Assembly (NCBI GenBank): GCA_903642225.1 | Contig: CAHJWI010000015.1 | Location: 18,477 to 82,476 of the forward strand | From: Acidobacteriaceae bacterium | GTDB lineage: Bacteria > Acidobacteriota > Terriglobia > Terriglobales > Acidobacteriaceae | Direction of reading: 5' to 3' | DNA: 64,000 nt | Shown here: piece by piece, positions 54,609 through 63,932 of the stretch | Layout of the letters: each line of letters begins with the position of its first letter | How positions within the stretch are numbered: the first letter of the stretch is position 1 | Notes under the pieces: model-generated | What the model was told of the DNA's origin: nothing | Database searches by the model: none | The model's input: the letters and a program-made list of their open reading frames with translations, nothing else | Position numbers and translations under genes: made by a program

Positions 54609-54707
54609 CGATCTTCGATCGACGGAGCGCTTTGCGCTGACCCCACCCTTTCGCGTCTGGCAGTGGTGTGAATTGTGAGGGCTGTGGGCTCGAAAGATGG
54701 GGCACCC
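54609..54707 (-). repeat. Dispersed structured repeat, copy B
   Basis: Inverted copy of the element at 8430-8531. It has the same AGCGC-three-base-GCGCT hairpin (54626-54638), and its terminal hairpin CGATC-TTC-GATCG (54609-54621) differs from copy A by a compensating pair change. The element starts four bases after the pheT stop. Confidence 0.75.
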
Positions 54708-54727
54708 ACGGCCATGTGCCCGCTGCT

Positions 54728-54773
54728 GTGTACACGCTGCCGTGTACACACAACTGTGTTCTGCGGCTGTACA
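54728..54773 (+). promoter_or_regulatory. Three TGTACA palindromes upstream of fdhF
   Basis: GTGTACAC at 54728-54735 and at 54742-54749, and GCTGTACAGC at 54766-54775. Their centres are 14 and 25 bases apart, as expected for operator sites. They lie about 90-130 bases before the formate dehydrogenase start. No matching regulator gene is next to them. Confidence 0.5.
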
Positions 54774-54859
54774 GCTGCTGCTAAGGTCACGCGCGGCCGG
54801 GGATCGGCTGTGTGTCTGCGTGACACTTCTTTGGTGGGAGTTGCGGCATCCTAAGGCTT

Positions 54860-57800
54860 ATGTTGCAGAAGAGATTGCTGAACACGCCGCTGGATCAACC
54901 GTTGACGACTGAGATTCTTGTGAATGGGCGGATTGTTGCCGCTGCGCCTGGCGAGCTACTGATCGAGGTGATGAACCGCGCCGCAGCGGAGGCGAACAGC
55001 ACGCTGCGCGAGGCTGGTGACCACGTGGAGGACCGGGCGATGTCTCCGGGGGAGCGACGCGCGGCGCAGTTCGACTCGAGCTTGACGAAGTCGAAGTACT
55101 CGTCGCCGGAGGAGTTTCCGGCGTTCTCGCCGGACAGCGCGGTGGCGAGCGGAAACGGGCACTACGAGAGTGTGCCGCAGTTGTGCTACCACCAGCAGCT
55201 TGGGCCGATCCAGACGTGCGACACGTGCATGGTGGAGGTGGACGGGCAGCTGGTGCGGGCGTGTGCGACGGAGGTGGTGCCGGGCATGCGGGTGACGTCA
55301 GAGAGCCAGCGGGCGGACATGGCGCGGCGCGAGGCGATGGATCGGGTGCTGCAGAACCACGACCTGTACTGCACGGTGTGCGACAACAGCAATGGCAACT
55401 GCACGGTGCATAACGCGGTTGGCGAGATGAATGTGAAGCACCAGGTGCGGCCGTACCAGCACAAGCCGTATCCGCAGGATCACTCGAATCCGTTCTACAG
55501 GTATGACCCGGACCAGTGCATCCTGTGCGGGCGGTGCGTTGAAGCGTGCCAGGACGTGCAGGTGAACGAGACGCTGACGATCGACTGGACGAGCAGGCAT
55601 CCGCGAGTGTTGTGGGATGGTGGGGAGCAGATTGCGGGGTCGAGTTGCGTGAGTTGCGGGCACTGCATAACCGTGTGTCCATGCAATGCGTTGATGGAGA
55701 AGAGCATGCTTGGCAAGACCGGCTACCTGACGAACCTGCCGGGCAAGGTGCTGGACGACATGATCGAGGTGATCAAGGGCATTGAGCCGGAGCTGGGATA
55801 CCCGCCGATTCTTGCGTTGAGCGACATGGAGTCGCAGATGCGCGAGGCGCGCACGAAGCGGACGAAGACGGTGTGCACGTATTGCGGCGTGGGGTGCAGC
55901 TTTGATGTGTGGACCAGGGATCGGCACATATTGAAGATCGAGCCGGAGCACGGTGCCGCAAACGGCATCAGCACGTGCGTGAAAGGCAAGTTCGGCAACG
56001 ACTTCGTGAACTCGCCGACGCGGCTGCATACGCCGCTGATTCGGAAGAACGTGCCGGGACAGGGTGAGACGTACGTAGAAGCGACATGGGACGAGGCACT
56101 TACTTTAATTGCGAGTAAGTTCAAGGAAATCAAAGAGAAGTACGGGCCGGATGCGCTGGCCTTTATCGCTTCGAGTAAGTGCACAAACGAAGAGAGCTAC
56201 CTGATCCAGAAGCTGGCGCGTGCGGTAGTTGGAACCAACAATATTGATAACTGCAGCCGGTACTGCCAGACGCCGGCGACGATGGGTCTGCAGCGGACAG
56301 TGAAGCTGGGCGGGGATGCCGGTTCGATTGCGGATATCGAGATGGCCGGGTGTGTGGTTATTGTGGGATCGAACACGAGCGAGAGCCACCCGGTGCTGGC
56401 GACGCGGGTAAAGCGGAGCCACAAGTTGCGCGGGCAGAAGCTGATTGTGAGTGATTTGCGGAAGCACGAGATGGCAGAGCGCGCGGACGTGTTTATGCGG
56501 CCGAATCCGGGGACAGACATGGTTTGGCTGAGTGCGGTGACAAAGTACATCTTCGACATGGGATGGGCGCACGAGGACTTTATTACTCGTTTGGTGAACA
56601 AGCGGGAAGAATATGTTGCAAGCCTGGCGACGTTCACGATGGAGTGTGCGGAGGAGGTAACAGGGATAGCCGCGGATACGCTGCGAGATGTGGCAAAGAC
56701 CATCGTTGAGTCGGATGGGACGTGTGTACTGTGGGCGATGGGCGTGACGCAGCATTGTGGCGGGTCAGATACGTCGACGGCGATCAGCAACCTGCTGCTG
56801 GCGACCGGCAATTATGGGCGTCGAGGTGCGGGTGCGTATCCGCTGCGCGGACACAATAATGTGCAGGGTGCGAGCGACTTTGGGTCGATGCCGAACCTGT
56901 TGCCGGGATACCAGCTGGTGGACGATGCTGAGGCGCGCGCGAAGTTTGAGGCGGCGTGGAAGGTGAGCCTGCCGGTGACCAAGGGCAAGGATAACCACGA
57001 GATGATGGAGGCGATACAGAAGAAGGAGATCAGGTCGCTGTACATCACGGGCGAGGACACGATCACGTCGGATGGGAATGCAAACGAGGTGGAGAAGTCG
57101 TTGAGCGAGGTGGATTTTTTGATCGTTCAGGACATTACCTTTTCGGCGACGTGCGCGTATGCGGACGTGGTGTTGCCGGCGTCGCCATCGCTGGAAAAGG
57201 ATGGCACATTCGTGAATACGGAACGGCGGATTCAGCGGCTGTACAAGGCGCTGGAGCCGTTGGGAGATTCGTTGCCGGACTGGGAGATTTACCAGAGCAT
57301 TGCGAACCGGATGGGCGCGGGATGGACGTATGCGCACCCGGGAGAGGTGATGGCCGAGGTGGCTTCGCTTACACCGTTGTTTGCGGGTGTGACGTACGAG
57401 CGGCTGGAGGGGTACAAGACGCTGCAGTGGCCGGTGGCGGCGGACGGGACGGACTCGCCATACCTGTTCAAGGATGGGTTTCCCTTTCCGGATGGGAAGG
57501 CGAAGTTCTATCCGTTGGAGTGGATTGCGCCGAGCGAGGAGCAGGATGAGCATTTCGATTTGCATTTGAATAACGGGCGGGTGCTGGAGCATTTTGAGCA
57601 GGGGGCGATGACGGACCTGGTACCCGGAATCATAGAGATTACGCCGAGTAATTGGCTGGAGGTGTCGCCGGAGCTGGCGGAGGAGCGCGGCATGGAGAGC
57701 GGAAGCAAGGTGGAGTTGACGAGCCGGTGGGGCGTGATTCGGGCGCGGGTGCTGATTACCGATCGGGTGCAGGGGAAGCAAATGTACATGCCGATGAACA

Positions 57801-58063
57801 GCACGACTGAGCCGGTGAATCGGTTGACGGGCGCGCACGTGGACCGGGCAACGCATACGCCGGCGTACAAGGAGCTGTCGGTGAAGCTGCGTGTGCTGAC
57901 GAAGAAGGGGCGGTCGCCTTTAACGCCGGAGAACTTTCGGAACGGGAGCCGGACGCCGCAGGAGGGTGTTGAAGTGGAGAAGAAGTGGGCGCAGGCGAGT
58001 TATTACTTGCCGGGCACGGGTCAGGGCGATCGATTGGTACAGATCAATACGGCGAAGGCTTGA
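54860..58063 (+). CDS. fdhF: Formate dehydrogenase alpha subunit, Fe-S-rich, Cys type
   Basis: 1067 residues, cytoplasmic (no signal). N-terminal 2Fe-2S domain with Cys109, 120, 123, 135; His167/Cys171, 174, 181 cluster; two 4Fe-4S ferredoxin motifs (Cys220-230 and 263-273); then the molybdopterin domain with its own cluster (Cys339, 342, 346, 373) and the active-site Cys469 in NCSRYCQTPATMGL. It matches the YrhE type of Bacillus. A stretch of about 64 residues (41-104) splits the 2Fe-2S domain from its first Cys; this is not in YrhE. Oxidises formate to CO2; the electron acceptor is not encoded nearby. Starts 12 bases before the DUF1641 gene. Confidence 0.93.
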   Translation: MLQKRLLNTPLDQPLTTEILVNGRIVAAAPGELLIEVMNRAAAEANSTLREAGDHVEDRAMSPGERRAAQFDSSLTKSKYSSPEEFPAFSPDSAVASGNGHYESVPQLCYHQQLGPIQTCDTCMVEVDGQLVRACATEVVPGMRVTSESQRADMARREAMDRVLQNHDLYCTVCDNSNGNCTVHNAVGEMNVKHQVRPYQHKPYPQDHSNPFYRYDPDQCILCGRCVEACQDVQVNETLTIDWTSRHPRVLWDGGEQIAGSSCVSCGHCITVCPCNALMEKSMLGKTGYLTNLPGKVLDDMIEVIKGIEPELGYPPILALSDMESQMREARTKRTKTVCTYCGVGCSFDVWTRDRHILKIEPEHGAANGISTCVKGKFGNDFVNSPTRLHTPLIRKNVPGQGETYVEATWDEALTLIASKFKEIKEKYGPDALAFIASSKCTNEESYLIQKLARAVVGTNNIDNCSRYCQTPATMGLQRTVKLGGDAGSIADIEMAGCVVIVGSNTSESHPVLATRVKRSHKLRGQKLIVSDLRKHEMAERADVFMRPNPGTDMVWLSAVTKYIFDMGWAHEDFITRLVNKREEYVASLATFTMECAEEVTGIAADTLRDVAKTIVESDGTCVLWAMGVTQHCGGSDTSTAISNLLLATGNYGRRGAGAYPLRGHNNVQGASDFGSMPNLLPGYQLVDDAEARAKFEAAWKVSLPVTKGKDNHEMMEAIQKKEIRSLYITGEDTITSDGNANEVEKSLSEVDFLIVQDITFSATCAYADVVLPASPSLEKDGTFVNTERRIQRLYKALEPLGDSLPDWEIYQSIANRMGAGWTYAHPGEVMAEVASLTPLFAGVTYERLEGYKTLQWPVAADGTDSPYLFKDGFPFPDGKAKFYPLEWIAPSEEQDEHFDLHLNNGRVLEHFEQGAMTDLVPGIIEITPSNWLEVSPELAEERGMESGSKVELTSRWGVIRARVLITDRVQGKQMYMPMNSTTEPVNRLTGAHVDRATHTPAYKELSVKLRVLTKKGRSPLTPENFRNGSRTPQEGVEVEKKWAQASYYLPGTGQGDRLVQINTAKA

Positions 58064-58075
58064 AGGGGAAACTAG

Positions 58076-58570
58076 ATGGCGAATCCGATTGCATTTACAC
58101 CGAGGCCGGTCGATCCGCGGGATGGGTTACGGAAGAAGCTGGAAGCTGCACCGATGGCGCATGCCGAGGCGCTGCTGGTGGCGTACGACGTGATTCAGGC
58201 GGCGCATGATGAGGGGATTCTGGACCTGCTGCATGGCCTGGTGAAGCACAAGAACACCGTGTTCGAGCACCTGGCGGAGGGTGCGAAGCTGCAGGAGAGT
58301 GTGGACGCGCTGCGGAACGTGATCAGCCTGGGCAAGGTGCTGGGCGCGATTGATCCGGAGACGATGAGTTGTGTTGCGGCGGCGCTGAGTACGGCAAGCA
58401 ACAAGAAGGCGGAGGAGCCGCTGAGCATGTGGGGGCTGTTCAAGCGGGTGAGTTCGCGTGAGGGACGGCGCGGGCTTTCGCTTGGCGTGGAGTTGCTTGT
58501 GGCGCTCGGGACGAGGCGGTTTGCGGATGCTGCGCTGCTGGATAAGACGAAGGCGCTGAAGCGGCGGTAG
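58076..58570 (+). CDS. DUF1641 protein, formate dehydrogenase partner
   Basis: 164 residues, helical, with LLVAYDVIQAAHDEGILDLLHGLVK and LGVELLVALGTRR as family blocks. In Bacillus the YrhD protein of this type is encoded next to the YrhE formate dehydrogenase. Function is not proven; a subunit or assembly role is likely. It ends six bases from the convergent phzF gene. Confidence 0.85.
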   Translation: MANPIAFTPRPVDPRDGLRKKLEAAPMAHAEALLVAYDVIQAAHDEGILDLLHGLVKHKNTVFEHLAEGAKLQESVDALRNVISLGKVLGAIDPETMSCVAAALSTASNKKAEEPLSMWGLFKRVSSREGRRGLSLGVELLVALGTRRFADAALLDKTKALKRR

Positions 58571-58575
58571 GGCCG

Positions 58576-59418
58576 CTATGTTGTGTAAAGGCTGCCCTGG
58601 ACTACGGTGTGGGTGTTGCCGCCTACCCAGACCTGGCCGGTGGTGTCGCGGCTGATATAGATACGGCCCTGGCGGCCGAGGCGGGTGCCCTGGGCGGCGA
58701 TGTAAGGGCCGTTGGCGATGCCGGTGGCGTAGAGCCACTGCGCGACCGAGGCGTTGAGGCTGCCGGTGACGGGGTCTTCAAGGACTGTACCGTTGTGATC
58801 GGTGAAGAAGGCGCGGAGCTCGAAGGCTGGGCCGGTTTGAGTGTGGGGGCCAACGACGCCGACTTCGATTCGACCGGGCCAGCTGCGCTGAGGGGTGAGG
58901 TCGAGGACTTGCTGGGCGGAGGCGAGGCGGATACCTAGCCAGCCGGGGCCGTTGTCGATCCATGCGGCGTCGAGGACGGCGCTGCTTTCGATGCCGAGGA
59001 AGCGGATGGCTTGATCGAGGTCTGCCGGGGTGGGTGGGCCGGAGCGGAGCAGGGGTGGCGCGGCGAAGGCGAGGCGGTTTTCGGTGCGGCGGATGGGAAT
59101 GAGGCCGGCCATGCACTGCTGGACGATGTGGTCCGGGTCCTTTGGGGTGCCGCCCGCGTTGAGCCATGCGTGGCAGGTGCCGAGGGTGGGGTGTCCGGCG
59201 AAGGGGAGCTCGCGGTCGAGGGTGAAGATGCGTACGCGGTAGTCGGCTAGCGGGCTGGTGGGCGGAAGGAGGAAGGCGGTTTCTGACAGGTTGAACCACT
59301 GTGTGAGGCGAAGCATGTCTGCCGTGGGGAAGTCGTCTGCGCCTGTGATGACGGCCAGCGGGTTGCCGGAAAGCGGGGTGGAGCAGAAGACGTCGACGGT
59401 TTGGAGTTCAAGGGGCAT
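58576..59418 (-). CDS. PhzF-family isomerase/epimerase-like protein
   Basis: 280 residues with the two-domain PhzF fold. Start MPLELQTVDVFCSTPLSGNPLAV is typical, NLSETAFL carries the catalytic Glu, and FTLDRELPFAGHPTLGTCHAW plus the C-terminal EDPVTGSLNASVAQWL complete the signature. Family members act on phenazine precursors or other acids; most bacterial ones have unknown substrate. No phenazine genes lie nearby, so a general metabolic role is more likely. Confidence 0.9.
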   Translation of the reverse strand: MPLELQTVDVFCSTPLSGNPLAVITGADDFPTADMLRLTQWFNLSETAFLLPPTSPLADYRVRIFTLDRELPFAGHPTLGTCHAWLNAGGTPKDPDHIVQQCMAGLIPIRRTENRLAFAAPPLLRSGPPTPADLDQAIRFLGIESSAVLDAAWIDNGPGWLGIRLASAQQVLDLTPQRSWPGRIEVGVVGPHTQTGPAFELRAFFTDHNGTVLEDPVTGSLNASVAQWLYATGIANGPYIAAQGTRLGRQGRIYISRDTTGQVWVGGNTHTVVQGSLYTT

Positions 59419-59427
59419 AGGGTCCGG

Positions 59428-60390
59428 TTAGCCGAGGGTTTTGGTGATGTCGGGGCCGAGCAGCTGCTGGGTGTTAGGGGAGGGTTCGGCGGGGACGTTC
59501 ACGGGTGCCGTATTCGGGTCGCAGAGGTGTTCGAGGCCGGTTCGGAGGAGGTCGAAGGCCTGCTGTGGTGTGTCGGCGAACTGGAAGAGGTCTTTGTCGG
59601 CGACGGCGATGGCGCCTTTTTCGGCGAGCAGGTTGAGGTTAATGACGTTTTTCCAGTAGGTGCTGCCGTAGATGACGATGGTCATCTGCTTGTCGAGCTT
59701 GTGGGTCTGGGCGAGGGTGAGAAGTTCGAACATTTCGTCGAGAGTGCCGAAGCCGCCGGGGAAGACGACGAGGGCTTTGGCCAGGTAGGCGAACCAGAAC
59801 TTGCGCATGAAGAAGTAGTGGAACTCAAAGTTCAGTGCGGGTGTGATGTAGGGATTGGGGCGCTGCTCGAAGGGAAGGACGATGTTGAGGCCGATGGTCT
59901 TGCCGCCCGCCTCGTGGGCTCCGCGGTTTGCGGCTTCCATGATGCCGGGGCCGCCGCCGGAGGTGACGACGAAGCGGTGGCGGGGGCCGGGGAGGTCTTT
60001 TGCCCAGCTTGTGAGCATGTGAGCGAGGGTGCGGGCGTCTTCGTAGTAGCCCGCCATCTCCGTGGCCGTTTCGGCACGGGTGCGCTGGAGCGGCGTTGCC
60101 TCTGGCGCAGTGGCGGGTTGTTCATTGGCGGGGGCGGGTTCGGCGCTGCCGGTGTTTGCGAGGATCTGGACGGGCGAATCGAGCTGCGCTTCGCTACTGG
60201 CTTCGCTGAGGGGGTGGAAGCGTGCAGAGCCGAAGAAGACGACCGTGTCCTCTACGCGTTGTTGACGAAAGCGCGACATGGGTTCCTGATACTCCGCGAG
60301 GATGCGGAGGGCGCGGCCATCAGGGCCGGTGAGGAAGTCTGTGTTTTCGTACGCAAGGGGGGCTTTTTCGAGGATGGGTTCGGTGCTCAT
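59428..60390 (-). CDS. LOG-family protein (TIGR00730-like)
   Basis: 320 residues. VTSGGGPGIMEAANRGAHEAGGKTIGLNIVLPFEQ and PGGFGTLDEMFELLTL are the LOG motifs, formerly mislabelled lysine decarboxylase. Family enzymes can cleave nucleotide-type phosphoribosyl bonds, including cytokinin release in some organisms. The N-terminal 110 residues are extra and of low complexity. Start may be ATG 60408; no strong ribosome site helps to choose. Confidence 0.82.
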   Translation of the reverse strand: MSTEPILEKAPLAYENTDFLTGPDGRALRILAEYQEPMSRFRQQRVEDTVVFFGSARFHPLSEASSEAQLDSPVQILANTGSAEPAPANEQPATAPEATPLQRTRAETATEMAGYYEDARTLAHMLTSWAKDLPGPRHRFVVTSGGGPGIMEAANRGAHEAGGKTIGLNIVLPFEQRPNPYITPALNFEFHYFFMRKFWFAYLAKALVVFPGGFGTLDEMFELLTLAQTHKLDKQMTIVIYGSTYWKNVINLNLLAEKGAIAVADKDLFQFADTPQQAFDLLRTGLEHLCDPNTAPVNVPAEPSPNTQQLLGPDITKTLG

Positions 60391-60598
60391 GCAGGGGTGA
60401 TAGTACATGGTGGAGGCAGCAGCGCGAATGTACGAGTCCGCGGCTCAGGCATGGAACCGAGACCTGCGTTTCACGGGCGACAGCACTAAGCCGGTGTGTC
60501 CGCTGCGCAGGACCCATAAAGCTGTCCTGCTCCAATCGATGACAACTCTCCGTGTGCGGTAGTGCTACGAGCTGGATACGTGATCCGGTAAGGGCCGG

Positions 60599-62377
60599 CT
60601 ACTCGTTGAGGTAGCTGTCGTACTGGGACTCGAGCACGCCGGTGTTGCGGGCCAGCTGGAGTTTGGCGGTGTTGAACTGGAAGAGTGCCTGGACGAGTTG
60701 GGATTGGGCGCCGGCGAGGGTGGACTGGGCCTGGACGACGGGAAGGGTGTCATCGATGCCGGAGCGGTAGCGCAGAAGGGCGTCGGTGACTTCCTGGCTT
60801 GCCAGGTCGACGTTGCTGGTGGCGAACTTCACGAGGTCATTTGCCGTTTGCACGTCGAGCATGGACGAGCGAATCTGCTGTTCGATGTCGGCGTGAAGAC
60901 TGGTGAGCTGGGAACGGAGGCGGCTGAGCTGTGCATCGGCAACCTGGCGGTCTCCCTTGAAGCGGGCCTCTTCGAAAATAGGAAGATTGATACCGCCCTG
61001 TGCGACAAAGTTGCCGTGATAGCCGCCGAAGGTCTGGCCGATGACACCGTAGTAGCCGCCCAGGGTTGCGGCAGGCAGGTACTCGTAGGTGATGGCCTTG
61101 CGCTGGAGACGGGCGGATTCAAGCTGAGCCTGCAGGCCAAGCAGATCTTTGCGGCGGGTGTAGGCAACCTGCTTTGCGGTCTCAAGCGGCAGGGCGGCGA
61201 GTTCGTGGTAGGGCACGGGATCAATGAGGTCGAGCTGCTGGTCTGCGGCGATGCCCATGGCGCGGTTGAGCTGGATCTTGTCTTTGCCGTAGGTGTTGCG
61301 GTCCTGCGCAAGCTCCTGCTCGCGCTGCTGGCGGTCAACGGTCGTGCGCAGCAGGTCAAGGTTGGTGCCGGTTCCAGCGTCCTTGCGGGCAAGAGCCTGG
61401 CGTTCCAGTTCGCGGTCTGTGAGCAGCTGTGACTCGCCATTGCGGATGCTGGCTTGATCTGCGAGCACGCGCAGATATTGGCCGGCGACGCTCTGGACGA
61501 CAGCTCCACGGTCAGACAGCGTTTGCAGGTCGACGATGCGAGCCTGCACCTTGGCGGCCCGGTAAATTTCGTAGGCAGGCAGGTTGAAGAGCTGCTGGTT
61601 GAGGTTGAGCTGGGCGTTCGTCACGTCGTATTTGACGATGGTGGAGAAGGTAGTGCCCGCGGGAAGCAGGGGCGCGACGACGGACGGGTTGAAGCCCATG
61701 GCGGCTAAATTGACTTCTTTCGTGGAGGAGTAGCCGCTGGCGCTGAGGGTGGGAATGAGTGCGTTGAACGCGTCAAGCTGCAGGCCACTGACCTGTCGGG
61801 CACTTTGCGTGTCGATGGCGAGGGTGAGGTTATGTTGCAGGCCGAGCTGGACGGCGTCGTTCAGCGAGAGTTTGAGTGGCTGCGCGGTTGCGATCGGCGT
61901 TGTTATGCCATTCTGCAGGCGGCGTGGCGAGACGGATCCAAGTGGGCCCGTGACTGTGAGGGATGGCTGACGCGGCTCAGGTTCAAAGGGCAGGTTCGGC
62001 CCGTCTGCAACGGGAGGCTGTGACGAGGAGTGTGCGGCGGTTTGGATGCGAGGGTCTGGAGGTGGGGCAGAGGGCTGAGCAGGCTGGGTATCGGGACTGG
62101 TCTGCTGGGTACCGAGACTGGTCTGCTGAAGATCGGGACTGGTCTGCTGAAGATCGGGACTGGTCTGCTGAAGATCGGGACTAGTCGGTTGTTCGGCAGA
62201 GACGAGATGTGCTGCCGAGATGGGCTGCTGGGCGGACTGCGCGTGAATCCTGCTCGGCGATACCGCCAGCATCGCGGTGAACCCGATGGAGAACGTGACA
62301 CCGCGGCATATGGCCGGCGTCCTGTACTTTCTGCGACGACCGTTCCCCAACGCTTTCTGTCCTCGTTCCCTTGCCAT
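60599..62377 (-). CDS. TolC-family outer membrane efflux protein
   Basis: 592 residues: signal peptide ending near RIHAQSAQ, then about 110 residues of Gln/Pro/Ser-rich linker containing five 7-residue repeats, then the TolC barrel/helical core: LKLSLNDAVQLGLQHNLTLAI and the later helix LRSQLTSLHADIEQQIRSSM, LLRYRSGIDDTLPVVQAQSTLAGAQSQLV. An outer membrane exit duct, possibly for the RND operon at 41-49 kb (inference from distance only). Start chosen by the basic n-region. Confidence 0.88.
   Translation of the reverse strand: MARERGQKALGNGRRRKYRTPAICRGVTFSIGFTAMLAVSPSRIHAQSAQQPISAAHLVSAEQPTSPDLQQTSPDLQQTSPDLQQTSLGTQQTSPDTQPAQPSAPPPDPRIQTAAHSSSQPPVADGPNLPFEPEPRQPSLTVTGPLGSVSPRRLQNGITTPIATAQPLKLSLNDAVQLGLQHNLTLAIDTQSARQVSGLQLDAFNALIPTLSASGYSSTKEVNLAAMGFNPSVVAPLLPAGTTFSTIVKYDVTNAQLNLNQQLFNLPAYEIYRAAKVQARIVDLQTLSDRGAVVQSVAGQYLRVLADQASIRNGESQLLTDRELERQALARKDAGTGTNLDLLRTTVDRQQREQELAQDRNTYGKDKIQLNRAMGIAADQQLDLIDPVPYHELAALPLETAKQVAYTRRKDLLGLQAQLESARLQRKAITYEYLPAATLGGYYGVIGQTFGGYHGNFVAQGGINLPIFEEARFKGDRQVADAQLSRLRSQLTSLHADIEQQIRSSMLDVQTANDLVKFATSNVDLASQEVTDALLRYRSGIDDTLPVVQAQSTLAGAQSQLVQALFQFNTAKLQLARNTGVLESQYDSYLNE
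62086..62190 (-). repeat. 21-bp tandem repeat inside the TolC-like gene
   Basis: Five units of 21 bp, in frame, coding on the minus strand for TSPDLQQ-like heptads. The three central units are identical or nearly so, the outer ones have diverged. This is the linker between signal peptide and barrel. Confidence 0.85.
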
Positions 62378-62567
62378 GCTGATTGGTAATTCGATTCAGG
62401 CGGCGCACGGGTGGTTGCGAAAACTTCACAGGGCAGTATTGCGGCGGTGGGGGTATGGAGCAAGAGTCGGCGTGAGACAGCGACCTTACGCTGGGCGGTG
62501 CGTCTAGAATGGAAGCGTAGGGAGGTCCGCAGGAGCGGAGTTCCGGCAGGACTAGGAGAGATATAGG

Positions 62568-63278
62568 ATGGACACTCGCAGTAGGGCTTTTGGGCTGGCG
62601 ATGAATGCCGCTAAGTTTGGAGCGGCAGTAGCGATGTTGCTGGGTGCGGGTGCGATGCAGGCGCAAATTGCGGGAGGGCCGGACGGGACGAACAGCTTTC
62701 GAGATACGTCTGTGCTGCGTCCGCTGCCGGGGCAGAAGGTAGCCATCATCGTGTTCGAGGACATGGAGTGTCCGGCGTGTGCGGCGTCGCATCCCGTAGA
62801 GTTGCAGGCGGCTGCGCAATACCACGTGCCGATTGATCGGTACGACTTTCCGCTGCAGATGCACGTGTGGAGCCGGGATGCGGCGGTGTTTGCGCGATAC
62901 CTGCAGGACAAGGTGAACCCGGCCGTAGCCGATACGTACCGGACGGACCTGTTCAAGCAACAGATTTCGATTGGCAGCAAGGATGATTTGCAGAACTTTA
63001 CGCGGCGCTGGATGCAGGGGCATGGGCAAAGCATGCCGTTTGTGGTGGATCCGACGGGCGCGCTGGCGGCCAAGGTGCAGGCCGATTACAAGCTGGGTGA
63101 GCGGCTGAACGTGACGCGGACGCCGACGATTGTGGTGGTGACGCCGACAAAGTACCAGGTGATCAGCGGCAACGATAACGGGACGAGCGACGCGCAGAAG
63201 TTGTTCCCGGTGCTGGAGGCGGCGACGAAGACGAGTGCGGCTCCAGCGCATGTTGTGAGGACGGCGGCACACAAGTAG
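62568..63278 (+). CDS. DsbA-like thioredoxin-fold protein
   Basis: 236 residues with a signal peptide (AMQAQ) and a periplasmic thioredoxin-fold domain. The active site is CPAC (Cys68, Cys71) in FEDMECPACAASHP; a cis-Pro loop appears as TRTPTIVVV. Likely a thiol oxidase or isomerase in the periplasm, family DsbA/thioredoxin_4. AGGAGAG precedes the ATG. A strong terminator follows. Upstream bases 62415-62442 hold a weak promoter-like TTGCGA and TATTGC pair. Confidence 0.88.
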   Translation: MDTRSRAFGLAMNAAKFGAAVAMLLGAGAMQAQIAGGPDGTNSFRDTSVLRPLPGQKVAIIVFEDMECPACAASHPVELQAAAQYHVPIDRYDFPLQMHVWSRDAAVFARYLQDKVNPAVADTYRTDLFKQQISIGSKDDLQNFTRRWMQGHGQSMPFVVDPTGALAAKVQADYKLGERLNVTRTPTIVVVTPTKYQVISGNDNGTSDAQKLFPVLEAATKTSAAPAHVVRTAAHK

Positions 63279-63299
63279 ATCGCTGGTACGTGACGTGAA

Positions 63300-63331
63300 A
63301 AGGCCACCTTCTGTAGACAGGAGGTGGCCTT
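63300..63331 (+). terminator. Rho-independent terminator after the DsbA-like gene
   Basis: AAGGCCACCT/AGGTGGCCTT stem with a 12-base loop, followed by CTTCATGTTT, 21 bases after the stop. Confidence 0.85.
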
Positions 63332-63367
63332 CTTCATGTTTCAAGAGACCTTGCAGCAGGGATGTGT

Positions 63368-63649
63368 TTACTGCGGCACGGTGGAAGCAGGCGGCGGTGT
63401 GGTGCCGGCCTTGCGTGCAGCCTTTGCGGCTTTGTCCTGCTGCTTGAGCGCCTTACGCTGGGCCTTTTCGGATTTGGCCTGCTGCTGGTTGGCCTTTTCT
63501 TCCTTTTTGAGCTGGTCCTGTTCGCTGCCGGTGGTCTGGGGGGCGGTGGTCTGAGGTGCCGTGACCTGGGTGACTTGCGCGCCTGCGTTGGTGACGGGGA
63601 TTGCGATGAGACCTAGAACGAGGACTGCCGGGGCGACGAGTTTAAACAT
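63368..63649 (-). CDS. Small secreted Lys/Gln/Ala-rich protein
   Basis: 93 residues: signal peptide (VTNAGAQ), then a Thr-rich spacer (TAPQTTAPQTTG) and a Lys/Gln/Ala-rich helical tail (KKEEKANQQQAKSEKAQRKALKQ) likely to form a coiled coil. No family recognised. AGGGAAGTG before ATG 63649 supports the start; an upstream reading of 176 residues would run into DNA without similarity. Exported and perhaps nucleic-acid or cell-wall binding by charge (inference). Confidence 0.65.
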   Translation of the reverse strand: MFKLVAPAVLVLGLIAIPVTNAGAQVTQVTAPQTTAPQTTGSEQDQLKKEEKANQQQAKSEKAQRKALKQQDKAAKAARKAGTTPPPASTVPQ

Positions 63650-63932
63650 GGTGGTCACTTCCCTTCCATGAGGTTGAGATGCCGCAGGTGTGGGAAGGAC
63701 GCGAGCGTTACGGGTGGCGCGGTGGAAAGGGACGGGTAGGGCCTGGACAGAATGGCTTTCTGTCCAATGCAGGGGAACGGTTGCCAGGCAGCAGGGTCTG
63801 CCCTCTGTACACGCGGAAGCGGCGCGTGTTCCGGTCGCATGAGGATGTTTCCGCGAGATCGGGTTCGGAGACACTCTGGTGGTCCGGTCGAGCTGCATCT
63901 TCTGAGTCGAACACGACTTTGTCCGATGCTGC

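Noticed and set aside
54860..58063. Possible selenocysteine in the formate dehydrogenase
   Set aside because: The active-site codon is Cys (NCSRYC) and there is no in-frame TGA.
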